DNA of 64,000 nt from G963663315 sp965116335 (GTDB lineage Bacteria; Pseudomonadota; Gammaproteobacteria; Arenicellales; Poriferihabitantaceae). The notes beneath the pieces were generated by a model. It did not search any database. It was not told where the DNA came from and was given only the letters and a program-made list of their open reading frames with translations. Positions within the stretch are counted from its first letter, which is position 1; the number at the start of each line of letters is the position of its first letter. Position numbers and translations under genes: made by a program. The stretch lies in assembly GCA_965116335.1 (NCBI GenBank), contig OZ220677.1:930001-994000 (forward strand), read 5' to 3'. Below are positions 44,109 through 53,735 of this stretch, piece by piece.

Positions 44109-44876
44109 TTATACCCGTCTAATCTCAATGCCCCGGTCCGCCATGCGCTGCTTGGCCTGCTCAACCGTATATTCACCGTAATGGAATATGCTCGCGGCCA
44201 GTACTGCATCGGCGCCACCGAGCTGAACTCCATCCGCAAGATGATCCAGAGTTCCCACCCCGCCGGAAGCAATTACAGGAACCGAAACGGCATCCGTGAT
44301 TCTCTTCATCAGGGCAAGATCGAATCCGTTTTTGGTGCCATCCCGATCCATACTGGTAACCAGCAATTCACCGGCTCCATAGTGCACCATTCTCTCAGAC
44401 CATTCAACCGCATCCAGCCCGGTGGCATTGCGACCGCCATGAGTATAAATCTCCCATTTCGGGACTCCCGAAACCTGCTTTGCGTCAATCGCTACCACAA
44501 TACACTGGTTGCCAAAATGATCACTGGCCTGGCGAATGAAATCCGGATCCTTCACTGCGGTGGTATTGATCGAGACCTTGTCAGCACCGGCATTCAATAT
44601 CCGGCGTATATCCTCCAGTGTACGAATCCCGCCGCCCACCGTGAGCGGAATAAAAACCTGGCTGGCGACCTGTTCAACCACATGCAAAATAGTCTCGCGG
44701 TCATCCGAGCTGGCGGTAATATCGAGAAAGGTGATCTCATCGGCGCCTTGTCTGTCATATCTGCACGCCACTTCCACCGGATCACCGGCATCCCGAATAT
44801 CGACAAACCGGATGCCTTTCACCACCCGCCCGTTATCAATATCCAGGCAAGGGATAATGCGTTTCGCCAGAGCCAT
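44109..44876 (-). CDS. hisF: Imidazole glycerol phosphate synthase, cyclase subunit
   Basis: About 255 residues from MALAKRIIPCLDIDNGRVVKG, the HisF start, with LTVGGGIRTLEDIRRIL and VIASGGVGTLDHL phosphate-binding loops of the TIM barrel. With HisH it makes imidazole glycerol phosphate and AICAR. The open frame reaches 45065 but the extra 63 residues lie over hisA and lack family similarity. Ends just before hisI; hisA is 17 bases upstream. Confidence 0.95.
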   Translation of the reverse strand: MALAKRIIPCLDIDNGRVVKGIRFVDIRDAGDPVEVACRYDRQGADEITFLDITASSDDRETILHVVEQVASQVFIPLTVGGGIRTLEDIRRILNAGADKVSINTTAVKDPDFIRQASDHFGNQCIVVAIDAKQVSGVPKWEIYTHGGRNATGLDAVEWSERMVHYGAGELLVTSMDRDGTKNGFDLALMKRITDAVSVPVIASGGVGTLDHLADGVQLGGADAVLAASIFHYGEYTVEQAKQRMADRGIEIRRV

Positions 44877-44892
44877 CAATCCATGCCCACAC

Positions 44893-45648
44893 TTACAGGC
44901 CGTAACTGCTTTCAACGGAACACTCATCCGCCACTTTCTGTCCCTCGGCAAAATCAAGCGTGCCCTCGTAAATCGCCCGCCCGGTGATCGCCCCGACAAT
45001 ACCCGACCCGGCAGCCTCAGCCAGTCTTTTGACGTTCGCAATATTATGGATTCCCCCGGAGGCAATAACCGGGATGTTGACCGCCCGGGCCAACTCCACC
45101 GTGGCCTCTATATTCACTCCTCCCATCATGCCGTCTCTGGCAATATCGGTATAGATGATCGCCTCCACGCCATCGGAATCAAAACGCCGGGCCAACTCCA
45201 CCGCATCATGCCGAGACAGCTTGGACCAGCCCTCAACCGCAACTTTCCCGTCACGAGCATCCAGGCCGACGATCACATGGGTCGGAAAAGCGGCGCACAA
45301 ATCACTGATCAGGTGAGGCTCCCGCACCGCCCCGGTGCCGATGATGACATAACGCACTCCAGCCTGAATGTAACCCTCGACGGTGTCTTCATTACGGATG
45401 CCGCCACCGACCTGAATCGGAATGTCCGGGTGATTTTCCGCAATCCGGTGAATCAGGCCCGCATTCACCGGCTGCCCGGTCATAGCCCCGTCCAGATCAA
45501 CGATATGGATTCGCCTCGCGCCCTCCTCCACCCAGCGCGCCGCCATGGATACCGGATCATCAGAAAATACCGTAGATTGACTCATGTCCCCCTGACGCAG
45601 CCGAACACACTTGCCATCCTTGATATCAATTGCCGGGATCAACAGCAT
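44893..45648 (-). CDS. hisA: Phosphoribosylformimino-AICAR ribotide isomerase
   Basis: The 251-residue TIM-barrel protein starts MLLIPAIDIKDGKCVRLRQG, the HisA signature, with VDLDGAMTGQPVN and the catalytic Asp loops IQVGGGIRNEDTVE and VIASGGIHNIANV. It opens the ribose ring of ProFAR. Two bases downstream of hisH, so coupled. Confidence 0.95.
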   Translation of the reverse strand: MLLIPAIDIKDGKCVRLRQGDMSQSTVFSDDPVSMAARWVEEGARRIHIVDLDGAMTGQPVNAGLIHRIAENHPDIPIQVGGGIRNEDTVEGYIQAGVRYVIIGTGAVREPHLISDLCAAFPTHVIVGLDARDGKVAVEGWSKLSRHDAVELARRFDSDGVEAIIYTDIARDGMMGGVNIEATVELARAVNIPVIASGGIHNIANVKRLAEAAGSGIVGAITGRAIYEGTLDFAEGQKVADECSVESSYGL

Positions 45649-45650
45649 GG

Positions 45651-46307
45651 CTAAACGGTTCCGTTCCAGTGCAGGAAGTTTTTCAGGAGTTTCAATCCGG
45701 CTCGCTGACTCTTTTCGGGATGAAACTGGGTTGCGAACAGATTTTCATGAGCGGCGGCAGCCGTGAAACAGTTGCCGTACCCGCATTCCCCGGCAACCTG
45801 GCTCTGGTCATCACTCTCCACATAGTAACTGTGCACGAAATAGAAGCGTTCGCCATCCGGGATACCCTGCCATAGCGGATGGTCGTTGACAATCGAAACC
45901 GTGTTCCATCCCATGTGCGGAATTTTCAATCGTTGCGCGGGCACTGTCGATTGATGCCGCTCATGGCTTGAGAAATGCCGCACCCGTCCCTTCAGGATAT
46001 CCAGTCCACGAGTGCCCTGATTTTCTTCGCTGGCGCCGTAGAGCGCCTGCAACCCCAGACAAATACCCAGCACCGGACCTTCGCCGAGACGTCTCCTGAC
46101 CGTATCCTCCAATACCGGATCACGATTGATTTGCCTGATCCAGGTGCCGATTGCACCCTGTCCGGGCAATATCATATAATCAGCTGCCGCAATCTCTTGG
46201 GGATTCGCGGTTATCCTGACTGCATGACCCGGAGCGACACAGGTAACCGCCTTACTGACCGATCTCAGGTTGCCGGTGCCGAGATCAACAATGACCACCT
46301 TGTTCAT
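45651..46307 (-). CDS. hisH: Imidazole glycerol phosphate synthase, glutaminase subunit
   Basis: About 218 residues from MNKVVIVDLGTGNLRSV. The class I amidotransferase has its catalytic Cys in GPVLGICLGLQAL and the His/Glu pair in ATQFHPEKSQ. It supplies ammonia to HisF. The open frame continues to 46343, but the ATG at 46307 gives the standard N-terminus and lies eight bases after hisB. Confidence 0.95.
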   Translation of the reverse strand: MNKVVIVDLGTGNLRSVSKAVTCVAPGHAVRITANPQEIAAADYMILPGQGAIGTWIRQINRDPVLEDTVRRRLGEGPVLGICLGLQALYGASEENQGTRGLDILKGRVRHFSSHERHQSTVPAQRLKIPHMGWNTVSIVNDHPLWQGIPDGERFYFVHSYYVESDDQSQVAGECGYGNCFTAAAAHENLFATQFHPEKSQRAGLKLLKNFLHWNGTV

Positions 46308-46314
46308 AACCCGC

Positions 46315-46905
46315 CTATAGTGTTCCCTTGGTCGAAGGCACACCGGTCATCCGGGGATCCAGGGCAATGGCGCTGCGTAGCGCGCGACCGAATGCCTTGT
46401 ACACCGTTTCTGCGATATGATGCGAGTTTTCGCCGCGCAAATTGTCGATATGCAGGGTAGCCAGTGCGTGATTGCAGAAACCCTGAAAGAACTCATGGAT
46501 CAAAGCGGTCGAGAAATCGCCGATGTTGCGGTCCGGGTAATCAACCCGGCTGACCAGCAGGGGTCTACCGGAAAAGTCAATAACTACCCGGCTCAGGGCT
46601 TCATCCAGTGGAACATAAGAATGACCATAACGCGAGATGCCCTTTTTATCGCCGAGTGCCTGCCCCATCGCCTGCCCCAGAGTAATCCCTATATCTTCCA
46701 CGGTATGGTGATCATCAATGTGTAAATCACCGCGCGCCTCGATATCGAGATCAATCACGCCATGCCGTGCAACCTGATCCAGCATGTGTTCCAGGAACGG
46801 AACCCCGGTATCGAATTGCGCCTTCCCGGAGCCATCGAGATTCAGGTTGATACGGACTTTCGTTTCTTTGGTCTCGCGAGTAACTTGGGCAGTTCTGTCG
46901 GTCAT
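46315..46905 (-). CDS. hisB: Imidazoleglycerol-phosphate dehydratase
   Basis: The 196-residue monofunctional HisB has the metal-binding His/Glu motifs FLEHMLDQVARHG, DDHHTVEDIGI and HEFFQGFCNHA, and the C-terminal ENSHHIAETVYKAFGRAL. It dehydrates IGP to imidazole-acetol phosphate. It is the first gene of the his cluster here (hisB-H-A-F-I), divergent from dprA across a 166-base AT-rich region that probably holds both promoters. Confidence 0.95.
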   Translation of the reverse strand: MTDRTAQVTRETKETKVRINLNLDGSGKAQFDTGVPFLEHMLDQVARHGVIDLDIEARGDLHIDDHHTVEDIGITLGQAMGQALGDKKGISRYGHSYVPLDEALSRVVIDFSGRPLLVSRVDYPDRNIGDFSTALIHEFFQGFCNHALATLHIDNLRGENSHHIAETVYKAFGRALRSAIALDPRMTGVPSTKGTL

Positions 46906-47071
46906 GATAGAGGTTAAGGTCTGGCGAAATAATACGGTAGCGTAGTATATGGGTATACACCCGCATTTGCCATTGGTTTTTGCGGTTCGGCAGCGAGCGT
47001 TTGAATATTGTCGTTGAATATTTTCCGTATTGTGCTAATCTGGCAACAAGACCCCTCAAGGAATTTCCACC

Positions 47072-48169
47072 ATGTTAAAGGATTGGCTGACCCTGATCTA
47101 TCTGAAATCCGTTCCTCTTGCCCGCAAGCGGGAATGGGTGCAGCGGTTCGGCACGCCGTCCGCCCTGCTCAACGCCAGCCAACAAACCCTGCGTCAGGCT
47201 GACATCCACTCCGGCACCGAAACAGCTGCGCTCCTGGAGCCGCCCAAAGACACTGGCGCCATCGATCTCGAAAAGGACCTGGAAACACTGGAATCGCTGC
47301 AATGCCAGTATATCGGGTTCAATGATCCGCGTTTCCCCGCCCTGCTCAATGAAATCCCGAACCCGCCTCTCGGCCTGTTCGTCAAGGGCCGCAGCGAACT
47401 GTTGCAAAACCCGCAACTCGCGATAGTCGGCAGCCGCAACGCCAGCCCTTCCGGGAGAAGAACGGCCGCATCCTTCGCCGCGGAACTGGCCGATCTGGGA
47501 CTGACCATTACCAGCGGCCTGGCTTCCGGTATTGACAGTCAGGCCCATCAGGGCTGTCTTTCCCGAAACGGCAATACAGTCGCGGTCATCGGCACCGGCA
47601 TTGACCGTATATACCCGAAATCGAACCGGAATCTATACCAGGAGGTCGCATCAAGCGGAGTCATAGTGACGGAATTTCCTCCCGGCACTCCTCCCCTGTC
47701 ACGCAATTTCCCCCTGAGAAACCGGATTATCAGCGGGTTGTCACTGGGTACTCTGGTGGTTGAGGCAGGCATCCGCAGCGGTAGCCTGATTACCGCCAGA
47801 CTGGCGGCAGAACAGGGCCGTGAAGTGTTCGCCATTCCGGGGTCCATTCATATCGTGACCAGCCGCGGCTGCCATTTCCTGATCAGGCAGGGCGCCAAAC
47901 TGGTCGAGTCGATTGCTGACATCGTGGAAGAACTGCAACACTTCGACAACCTGCCATCCGACCTCAAAAACAAAACAAAACCGCCTGTAAACACAACCGG
48001 GGATGAAAATCCGCTATATAACCTGATAGACTACGCCCCGGTTTCGATGGAACAGATAATCGAGCAAAGTGGATTGACTGCACAGCAGGTTTCATCCATT
48101 CTGAGCGACTTGGAGTTACAAGGGTTGATTGTCGAAACCAACGGCAGTTATCAGAGACTGCCTGCCTGA
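47072..48169 (+). CDS. dprA: DNA-processing protein DprA
   Basis: The 365-residue protein has the extended Rossmann core of DprA (VGSRNASPSGRRTA, TSGLASGIDSQAHQ, GTLVVEAGIRSGSLITARLA) and a C-terminal winged-helix-like domain (about 300-365). DprA loads RecA on incoming single-stranded DNA in natural transformation. The order dprA-smg-topA is typical of gammaproteobacteria. An N-terminal SAM-like helical region (about 1-80) is present. Confidence 0.95.
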   Translation: MLKDWLTLIYLKSVPLARKREWVQRFGTPSALLNASQQTLRQADIHSGTETAALLEPPKDTGAIDLEKDLETLESLQCQYIGFNDPRFPALLNEIPNPPLGLFVKGRSELLQNPQLAIVGSRNASPSGRRTAASFAAELADLGLTITSGLASGIDSQAHQGCLSRNGNTVAVIGTGIDRIYPKSNRNLYQEVASSGVIVTEFPPGTPPLSRNFPLRNRIISGLSLGTLVVEAGIRSGSLITARLAAEQGREVFAIPGSIHIVTSRGCHFLIRQGAKLVESIADIVEELQHFDNLPSDLKNKTKPPVNTTGDENPLYNLIDYAPVSMEQIIEQSGLTAQQVSSILSDLELQGLIVETNGSYQRLPA

Positions 48170-48215
48170 ACACCACCAGCAAAAATCGGGGAATCGGATG
48201 GGGCCGTTGCAATAA

Positions 48216-48698
48216 ATGAAACAAAATGTTCTGGATGTTCTGATCTTCCTGTTCGAGAATGATCGGTTCGCGGAGGATGAGGCTGAATGGAGCCAGGAAA
48301 CTCTGGAGCTGGAGTTGAGACAGGCCGGTTTCGACCATGCCATGATCGACCTGGCTTTCGACTGGCTGGAAAATCTCGCGCTTCTTTGTGAGAACAATCC
48401 ACAAAACCCGCTGGACACTGAACAACCTGCAATTCGACACTATTCCATGATGGAACAGGCGCGTCTCGATACCGAAGCCCGCGGCCTGCTCCTGAAACTG
48501 GAACAATGCGGCGTGCTCAACAGGATTTCCAGGGAAATGGTGATTGACCAACTGATGGCGCTGGATGATCAGGATATTGAACCCGATCACGTCAAATGGG
48601 TCACGTTAATGGTCCTGAATTGTTGTACCGAAGGAGAGGGAACCTGTGAGTTGACCGAATCGCTGGTTCTTGAAGGACTGCACGGTTGCGCTCACTAG
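48216..48698 (+). CDS. smg: Smg family protein (DUF494)
   Basis: The 160-residue protein begins MKQNVLDVLIFLFEN, the typical Smg start, and has the RHYSMMEQARLDTEARGLLLKLEQ segment and a C-terminal CCTEGE motif. Function unknown; conserved between dprA and topA in many gammaproteobacteria, as here. It ends ten bases before topA. Confidence 0.93.
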   Translation: MKQNVLDVLIFLFENDRFAEDEAEWSQETLELELRQAGFDHAMIDLAFDWLENLALLCENNPQNPLDTEQPAIRHYSMMEQARLDTEARGLLLKLEQCGVLNRISREMVIDQLMALDDQDIEPDHVKWVTLMVLNCCTEGEGTCELTESLVLEGLHGCAH

Positions 48699-48708
48699 GT
48701 GCTCGCTA

Positions 48709-51189
48709 ATGGGTAAACCTCTGATCATCGTCGAATCTCCGGCCAAGGCGCGGTCGATGTCCCGATACCTGGGCAACGACTTCAAGGCGATGGCTTCCTA
48801 CGGTCATGTCCGCGACCTGCTGCCTCGGGAAGGCGCGGTCGACCCGGACAATGATTTCGAGATGCACTATGAGCTGGTCGAACGCAACAAGGTGCATGTC
48901 AATCAGATTGTCAAGGCAATGCACAGCGCCGATTCGCTCTATCTGGCGACTGACCCTGACCGTGAAGGCGAAGCAATATCCTGGCACCTGTACGAACTGC
49001 TCAAGCAAAGGAAAGCAATCGGAAACAAGCCGGTCTACCGGGTTGAATTTCACGAAATCACCCGAACCGCCATTCAGAAAGCGGTCGCCAATCCGCGGGA
49101 AATCTCCACCAGTCTGATCGAAGCGCAACAGGCCCGGCGCGCGCTGGATTATCTGGTCGGCTTCAACCTGTCGCCCCTGTTATGGAGAAAGGTACGCACG
49201 GGATTGTCCGCAGGCCGGGTACAGAGTCCAGCCCTGCGGATGATTTGTGAGCGGGAGGCGGAAATCATGAAATTCGTGCGCCAGGAATACTGGACCATTG
49301 AGGCCGACATGGATACTGCAGGGCAGAAATTTTCCGGCAAACTGACGCATTATCAGAAACAGAAGCTCACACAGTTCTCCATTACCGACAAATCATCCGC
49401 CAAGCAGGCTACCACCGCACTTGAGCAGGCCGCCAACGGAAAGTTACGCGTTGCAAAAGTTACTAAAAAACAAAGAAAACGCAATCCGGCTCCACCGTTC
49501 ACCACCTCAACCCTGCAACAGGAAGCCTCCAGGAAGCTGGGCTTCAGCACACAGCGAACCATGCAGATAGCGCAAAAACTGTATGAAGGAGTCGGCTCCG
49601 GCAAGGGTTCAGCCGGGCTGATTACCTATATGCGAACCGACTCGGTTGCGCTGGCCGGTCAGGCTATAGCCGAAATCAGGGATTTCATTGTCGGAGAATA
49701 CGGAACCTCCGCAGTTCCTGATAGTCCCAGAACGTTCAAGAACAAGTCGAAAAACGCCCAGGAAGCGCACGAAGCGATACGACCCGTCTCGGTCAACCAG
49801 ACACCCGCCCGACTACGCTCCCGGTTGTCCCCGGATCAAATCCGGCTATATGAACTGATCTGGAAACGCACGGTCGCGTGCCAGATGATCCATGCCACTA
49901 TCGACACCGTTTCTGTGGATCTGGCAGCCGGTGATGTCGGCATCTTCCGTTCTTCGGGTTCGACTATACGGATTCCGGGGTTCATGTCGGTTTATCTCGA
50001 AGGCTACGATGACCGTGCCGACAAGGACGAGAAGGACACGTATCTACCGGATCTGCGAGAGGGGCTGGAAGTTGATCTGATAAAGGTACGTCCAGAGCAG
50101 CATTTCACCGAACCTCCACCCCGTTATAACGAGGCGTCTCTGGTAAAAACCCTTGAAGCCTGGGGTATTGGCCGCCCTTCCACCTACGCTTCCATCATCA
50201 GCACCCTGCAATATCGGCAATACGTCACACTCGAAAACCGCAGATTCGAACCGACTGAAATCGGCAAGATCGTCAATCAATTCCTGTCCAATCATTTCAC
50301 CCGCTATGTCGATTATGAGTTCACCGCGAAAATGGAAGATGAGCTGGATGAAATATCACGAGGTGAGAAACAGCGGATTCCCCTGATGAGGAAATTCTGG
50401 GACGACTTTTCCCAACAGGTCAAAGAGAAACAAGAAACCGTCAGCCGTGATGAAGTCATCCAGTCCCGAACACTCGGCACCGACCCCAAGTCCGGCAGAC
50501 CGCTGTCGGTGCGAATGGGCAGATACGGCCCTTGTGCCCAGATAGGTACTCGCGATGATGAAGAAAAACCGGTGTTCGCCAGTCTGCGTGCCGGTCAAAA
50601 GCTGGATTCGATCACCTTCGAGGAAGCCCTGGCTCTGTTCGACCTGCCAAGATCATTAGGTGAATCGCCCGAAGGTGAGAAACTGACGGTCGCCATTGGC
50701 CGCTTCGGACCATACATCAAATACGCCGACAAATACGTCTCTCTCGGTGATCATGATCCGGCAACGGTAACCCGGGATATCGTCCTCCAACTGGTCGCGG
50801 AGAAAAAGGAGAAGGATGCCAAGCGTCTGATCCTGAATTTTGAAGAGCACGGCATACAGGTGCTGAATGGCCGTTACGGGCCATACATAACCGACGGAGA
50901 AAAAAACGCGCGGGTGCCGAAAACCGTCGAACCGCACACTCTCAGCCTGGAAGACTGCATTGAACTGCTGAAAAACGCGAAGCCACCATCCAGAAAAAAG
51001 AAAGCCATCACCAAAAAGACCACCCGGAAGAAGACCACCACGAAGAAGGCTACGAAGAAAGTTGCCACGAAAAAGACCGGGCGTAAAAAGACTGTTCGCA
51101 AAAAGACCGTTGCAAAAAAGACCACCCGGAAAAAAACCGTGCGAAAAAAGCCTGCCACGAAAAAAGCCACTCTGAAAAAACCGGCGTAA
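48709..51189 (+). CDS. topA: DNA topoisomerase I with lysine-rich histone-like tail
   Basis: About 826 residues from MGKPLIIVESPAKARSMSRY (Toprim start). The acidic Toprim triad is in TDPDREGEAISWH, and the catalytic Tyr is Y307 in ITYMRTDS. The C-terminal part carries topoisomerase repeat modules (GRYGPC, GRFGPYIKY, GRYGPYITDG) instead of the E. coli-like zinc fingers. Residues about 762-826 are a run of KKT/RKKT units, a histone H1-like tail that may bind DNA. It relaxes negative supercoils. The open frame extends to 48670 inside smg; the ATG at 48709 is the family start. Confidence 0.95.
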   Translation: MGKPLIIVESPAKARSMSRYLGNDFKAMASYGHVRDLLPREGAVDPDNDFEMHYELVERNKVHVNQIVKAMHSADSLYLATDPDREGEAISWHLYELLKQRKAIGNKPVYRVEFHEITRTAIQKAVANPREISTSLIEAQQARRALDYLVGFNLSPLLWRKVRTGLSAGRVQSPALRMICEREAEIMKFVRQEYWTIEADMDTAGQKFSGKLTHYQKQKLTQFSITDKSSAKQATTALEQAANGKLRVAKVTKKQRKRNPAPPFTTSTLQQEASRKLGFSTQRTMQIAQKLYEGVGSGKGSAGLITYMRTDSVALAGQAIAEIRDFIVGEYGTSAVPDSPRTFKNKSKNAQEAHEAIRPVSVNQTPARLRSRLSPDQIRLYELIWKRTVACQMIHATIDTVSVDLAAGDVGIFRSSGSTIRIPGFMSVYLEGYDDRADKDEKDTYLPDLREGLEVDLIKVRPEQHFTEPPPRYNEASLVKTLEAWGIGRPSTYASIISTLQYRQYVTLENRRFEPTEIGKIVNQFLSNHFTRYVDYEFTAKMEDELDEISRGEKQRIPLMRKFWDDFSQQVKEKQETVSRDEVIQSRTLGTDPKSGRPLSVRMGRYGPCAQIGTRDDEEKPVFASLRAGQKLDSITFEEALALFDLPRSLGESPEGEKLTVAIGRFGPYIKYADKYVSLGDHDPATVTRDIVLQLVAEKKEKDAKRLILNFEEHGIQVLNGRYGPYITDGEKNARVPKTVEPHTLSLEDCIELLKNAKPPSRKKKAITKKTTRKKTTTKKATKKVATKKTGRKKTVRKKTVAKKTTRKKTVRKKPATKKATLKKPA

Positions 51190-51202
51190 ATATCAAGACC
51201 GG

Positions 51203-52525
51203 CTAGCGACCCAGTCTCTTCAGCATCACCATAGCGGTTTTTATGACAATGGTCATGTCCAGCCGGAGGGTATGGTTCTTGATATAGTACAGGTCGTATT
51301 CCAGTTTATGACGAGCGTCTTTGACCGATGAGCCATAAGGATACTTGACCTGGGCCCAGCCGGTTATTCCAGGCGGCACGATGTGGCGAACCAGATAGTG
51401 TGGAATCTCACGCTGCAACAGGGATACGAACTCCGGTCGTTCCGGTCGCGGCCCGATCAGACTCATATTGCCCAGAATCAGATTCCATAACTGCGGCAAT
51501 TCGTCAATATGCGAGGCGCGCAGAAATCTCCCTAACCGGGTTATTCTCGGGTCGTCCGCATCCGCCCACTGCACGCCCGACTTCTCCGCATCCTCGAACA
51601 TGGTGCGGAACTTGTAGAGAGTGAATACCTTGCCATTCAGACCGACTCTCTGCTGGCGGTAGATAATCCTGCCCGGAGAATGGAGCCGAATCATCACTCC
51701 GATCAACAGCATCAACGGCGACACGCCGATCAGCGAGACCACAGCAATCAGGCAATCGACTATGCGCTTGACTCGAAACCCAGTCCTCTTATGCGTCAGA
51801 TTGTGGCGACTCAAGTGCAGCATGTCTTCTTCAAAATGATCCACCGGCAATAATTTCCAATACTGCTCATAGTAGCCGGTAACGCTGAGTATCGTCACTG
51901 GACTTTGTGACTGATTGATCGGTTTCACCTCCGGTGCCAGTGAGTCCGCATGAACGATACAGGATCGTTCAGGATGCTCCCTGATCCAGGACTCAATCTC
52001 ATGGATACGGGTTTCCGCCTCAAACCGGGGCACATCCCGGGAGGGGTCAGTCCGCAACGCCGTTGCCTGTATATCCTGATTGAAACGCGCAACCGATTCT
52101 TCAGTATCGATCATCAGCCAGTGAATGACTCCCAACGTGTGCTGATACCACTTCGCGAACAACCATCTGGACAATGCTGCCCACAGCGCAAACAAGGCAA
52201 GCGCGACCGGCAGCACTGCCCGGCCGAAAATCGGATCATACTGTTCTCTGCCGAGGATGTAGACCACAAATACACTGGCGGCGGCTACCACAAACACGGC
52301 AGCCAGAGCATCGCCACTGAATCTGACCGGGTCCCGGCTGTCATCCATCCGGTACATATCCATCGCATACAACGCCAGGATTGCAACCACCACCAATATC
52401 CACAACGACCCGGAAAATGGCGATGCCCATTGACCGAACCGCAACTGGTGCGCCAGGAAGTAAGCCGCCAGGATACCGGCCACATCCAGCCCGACCAACA
52501 ATCCCGCACGGGACACATACCGCAT
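51203..52525 (-). CDS. Undecaprenyl-phosphate sugar phosphotransferase (exopolysaccharide initiating)
   Basis: The 440-residue protein has four or five N-terminal membrane helices (to about 115), a soluble middle, then a further helix and the bacterial sugar transferase domain: RIVDCLIAVVSLIG, RIIYRQQRVGLNGKVFTLYKFRTM, RLGRFLRASHIDELPQLWNL and MSLIGPRPERPEFV. Enzymes of this WcaJ/WbaP group place the first sugar-phosphate on the lipid carrier. It is convergent with topA and its ATG overlaps the sfp stop by one base. Confidence 0.92.
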   Translation of the reverse strand: MRYVSRAGLLVGLDVAGILAAYFLAHQLRFGQWASPFSGSLWILVVVAILALYAMDMYRMDDSRDPVRFSGDALAAVFVVAAASVFVVYILGREQYDPIFGRAVLPVALALFALWAALSRWLFAKWYQHTLGVIHWLMIDTEESVARFNQDIQATALRTDPSRDVPRFEAETRIHEIESWIREHPERSCIVHADSLAPEVKPINQSQSPVTILSVTGYYEQYWKLLPVDHFEEDMLHLSRHNLTHKRTGFRVKRIVDCLIAVVSLIGVSPLMLLIGVMIRLHSPGRIIYRQQRVGLNGKVFTLYKFRTMFEDAEKSGVQWADADDPRITRLGRFLRASHIDELPQLWNLILGNMSLIGPRPERPEFVSLLQREIPHYLVRHIVPPGITGWAQVKYPYGSSVKDARHKLEYDLYYIKNHTLRLDMTIVIKTAMVMLKRLGR

Positions 52526-53349
52526 CAGACGGCCCAGAACGAACGGGATGGAATCAGAGTCCTGAAGTCAGGCTTCTCTTCGCCACGATCAAACATCAAC
52601 GCAGCAGCACCCTCCACCGGCAGAGCGAGCTGGATGCCGCAGAGTCTGGATTCCCGCTTTCGCGGGGAAGACGGATGGTTGCCCTCGAACAATCCGGCAA
52701 CTCCGCTATGCCAGTGGTCCCGATGCAGATGGCTGAACAGGGTCACCCGATTCATCGCATATCGAATCCCGACTCCCAACAGTTTCCCATACGCCTCCTT
52801 ACGGGTCCAGCAACAGAGCATCGCGTGATTAGCCTGATCCGCAGGAACAGCCTGAAAACTGTGGGCTTCCCGCGCCGTCAGAATCCGTCTGGCGAACCGC
52901 TCGACCGCCACGAGCCTTGGAAATACCTCCATATCAACACCGAGATTCCGGTTACGGGCAAATCCATAAAGGGCATGACCCGCCGACACCGTATAATTGA
53001 ATTTCAGGCCACCGTAGCGGGCAGAGTGGCGCAGCTCAGGTTTCCCCCGCGGGCCGGAAACAAACTCAAGCTCGGGTTGGCCGACCCCGGTATAGCGTTC
53101 CAGCAATACCCTGCACCCGATTCTCCCGGCCACATACAGACGCTGTTTCACCGGATCAACAATCCGTGCGGCCCGGCGACGCTCGCGCTCGCTCAGCATC
53201 CGGCGATAGCGTGGTTGCTCAACCATCACCCGCATCGCCTCCGGCATCATTACCCATAGATGTATCTGATCCGGCCCAAGCTTGGGCACCTGGTCTGTCC
53301 TGCGCCATTCAAAGGCCCGTTCAGCCACTCCACTGCACCGACTGGTCAC
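52525..53349 (-). CDS. 4'-phosphopantetheinyl transferase (Sfp type), with an inserted palindromic repeat
   Basis: The 274-residue protein carries NLGVDMEVFPRL (Mg-binding Asp) and CCWTRKEAYGKLLGVG, the Sfp signatures, and an upstream KFNYTVSAGHALYG segment. It activates carrier proteins of polyketide, fatty-acid or non-ribosomal synthesis. Near the C-terminus (about 228-237) the text SSPRKRESR comes from a palindromic intergenic-type repeat (CCCGCTTTCGCGGG) sitting in frame. The start is a GTG at 53349 overlapping the TGA of the upstream small gene. Confidence 0.87.
   Translation of the reverse strand: MTSRCSGVAERAFEWRRTDQVPKLGPDQIHLWVMMPEAMRVMVEQPRYRRMLSERERRRAARIVDPVKQRLYVAGRIGCRVLLERYTGVGQPELEFVSGPRGKPELRHSARYGGLKFNYTVSAGHALYGFARNRNLGVDMEVFPRLVAVERFARRILTAREAHSFQAVPADQANHAMLCCWTRKEAYGKLLGVGIRYAMNRVTLFSHLHRDHWHSGVAGLFEGNHPSSPRKRESRLCGIQLALPVEGAAALMFDRGEEKPDFRTLIPSRSFWAV
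52648..52670. repeat. REP-like palindromic element inside sfp
   Basis: GGATTCCCGCTTTCGCGGGG around 52649-52667 forms a perfect five-pair stem (CCCGC, GCGGG) with a four-base loop, the typical core of dispersed proteobacterial palindromic repeats. Only one copy with this exact core was noticed in the window. Confidence 0.7.
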
Positions 53350-53570
53350 AACTCGAATATCGGACCGAAATTGTTGATCTGCGCCAAAGCCGCCTCTTCC
53401 ACGGCAGCGTCGACCCCTCTTTTCCTCTTCTCGATAATGCGGTGCTGCAAGCCCTGTTTGTCGAACAGGTAACTCGAGCTTTCAAATCGAAGTTCTACAA
53501 CAAATCCGCCGCCGGGAATATTGTATATGCCGCCAGCCTCTACCTTTTTATGGATGTCAATATCGGTCAT
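53346..53570 (-). CDS. Small hypothetical protein before sfp
   Basis: The 74-residue protein (starting MTDIDIHKKVEAGGIYNIPG) has no signal peptide, membrane helix or known motif; short strands GGFVVELRF and SSSYLF suggest a small beta-rich fold. Its stop overlaps the sfp GTG by four bases, so the two are co-translated. It may be a partner of the transferase, by context only. Upstream, 53571-53735 is the divergent promoter region to the sulfatase. Confidence 0.55.
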   Translation of the reverse strand: MTDIDIHKKVEAGGIYNIPGGGFVVELRFESSSYLFDKQGLQHRIIEKRKRGVDAAVEEAALAQINNFGPIFEL

Positions 53571-53735
53571 GTTTTACCAATGGAATAAACGCGAATTGCT
53601 TTTTGAGTCAGGAAATATGACCGAATTATAACCCGGCAAGCCTGCATACCGGATGGTTGCAATCCAGTATAATTTCCGGTTGATCCGGCAACGCGAGACA
53701 ATCGGACAATATCGGCAACAGACAACCTGCATGAC

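Noticed and set aside
44536..45654. 372-codon plus-strand frame opposite hisF/hisA
   Set aside because: Antisense to two overlapping-operon housekeeping genes with clear signatures.
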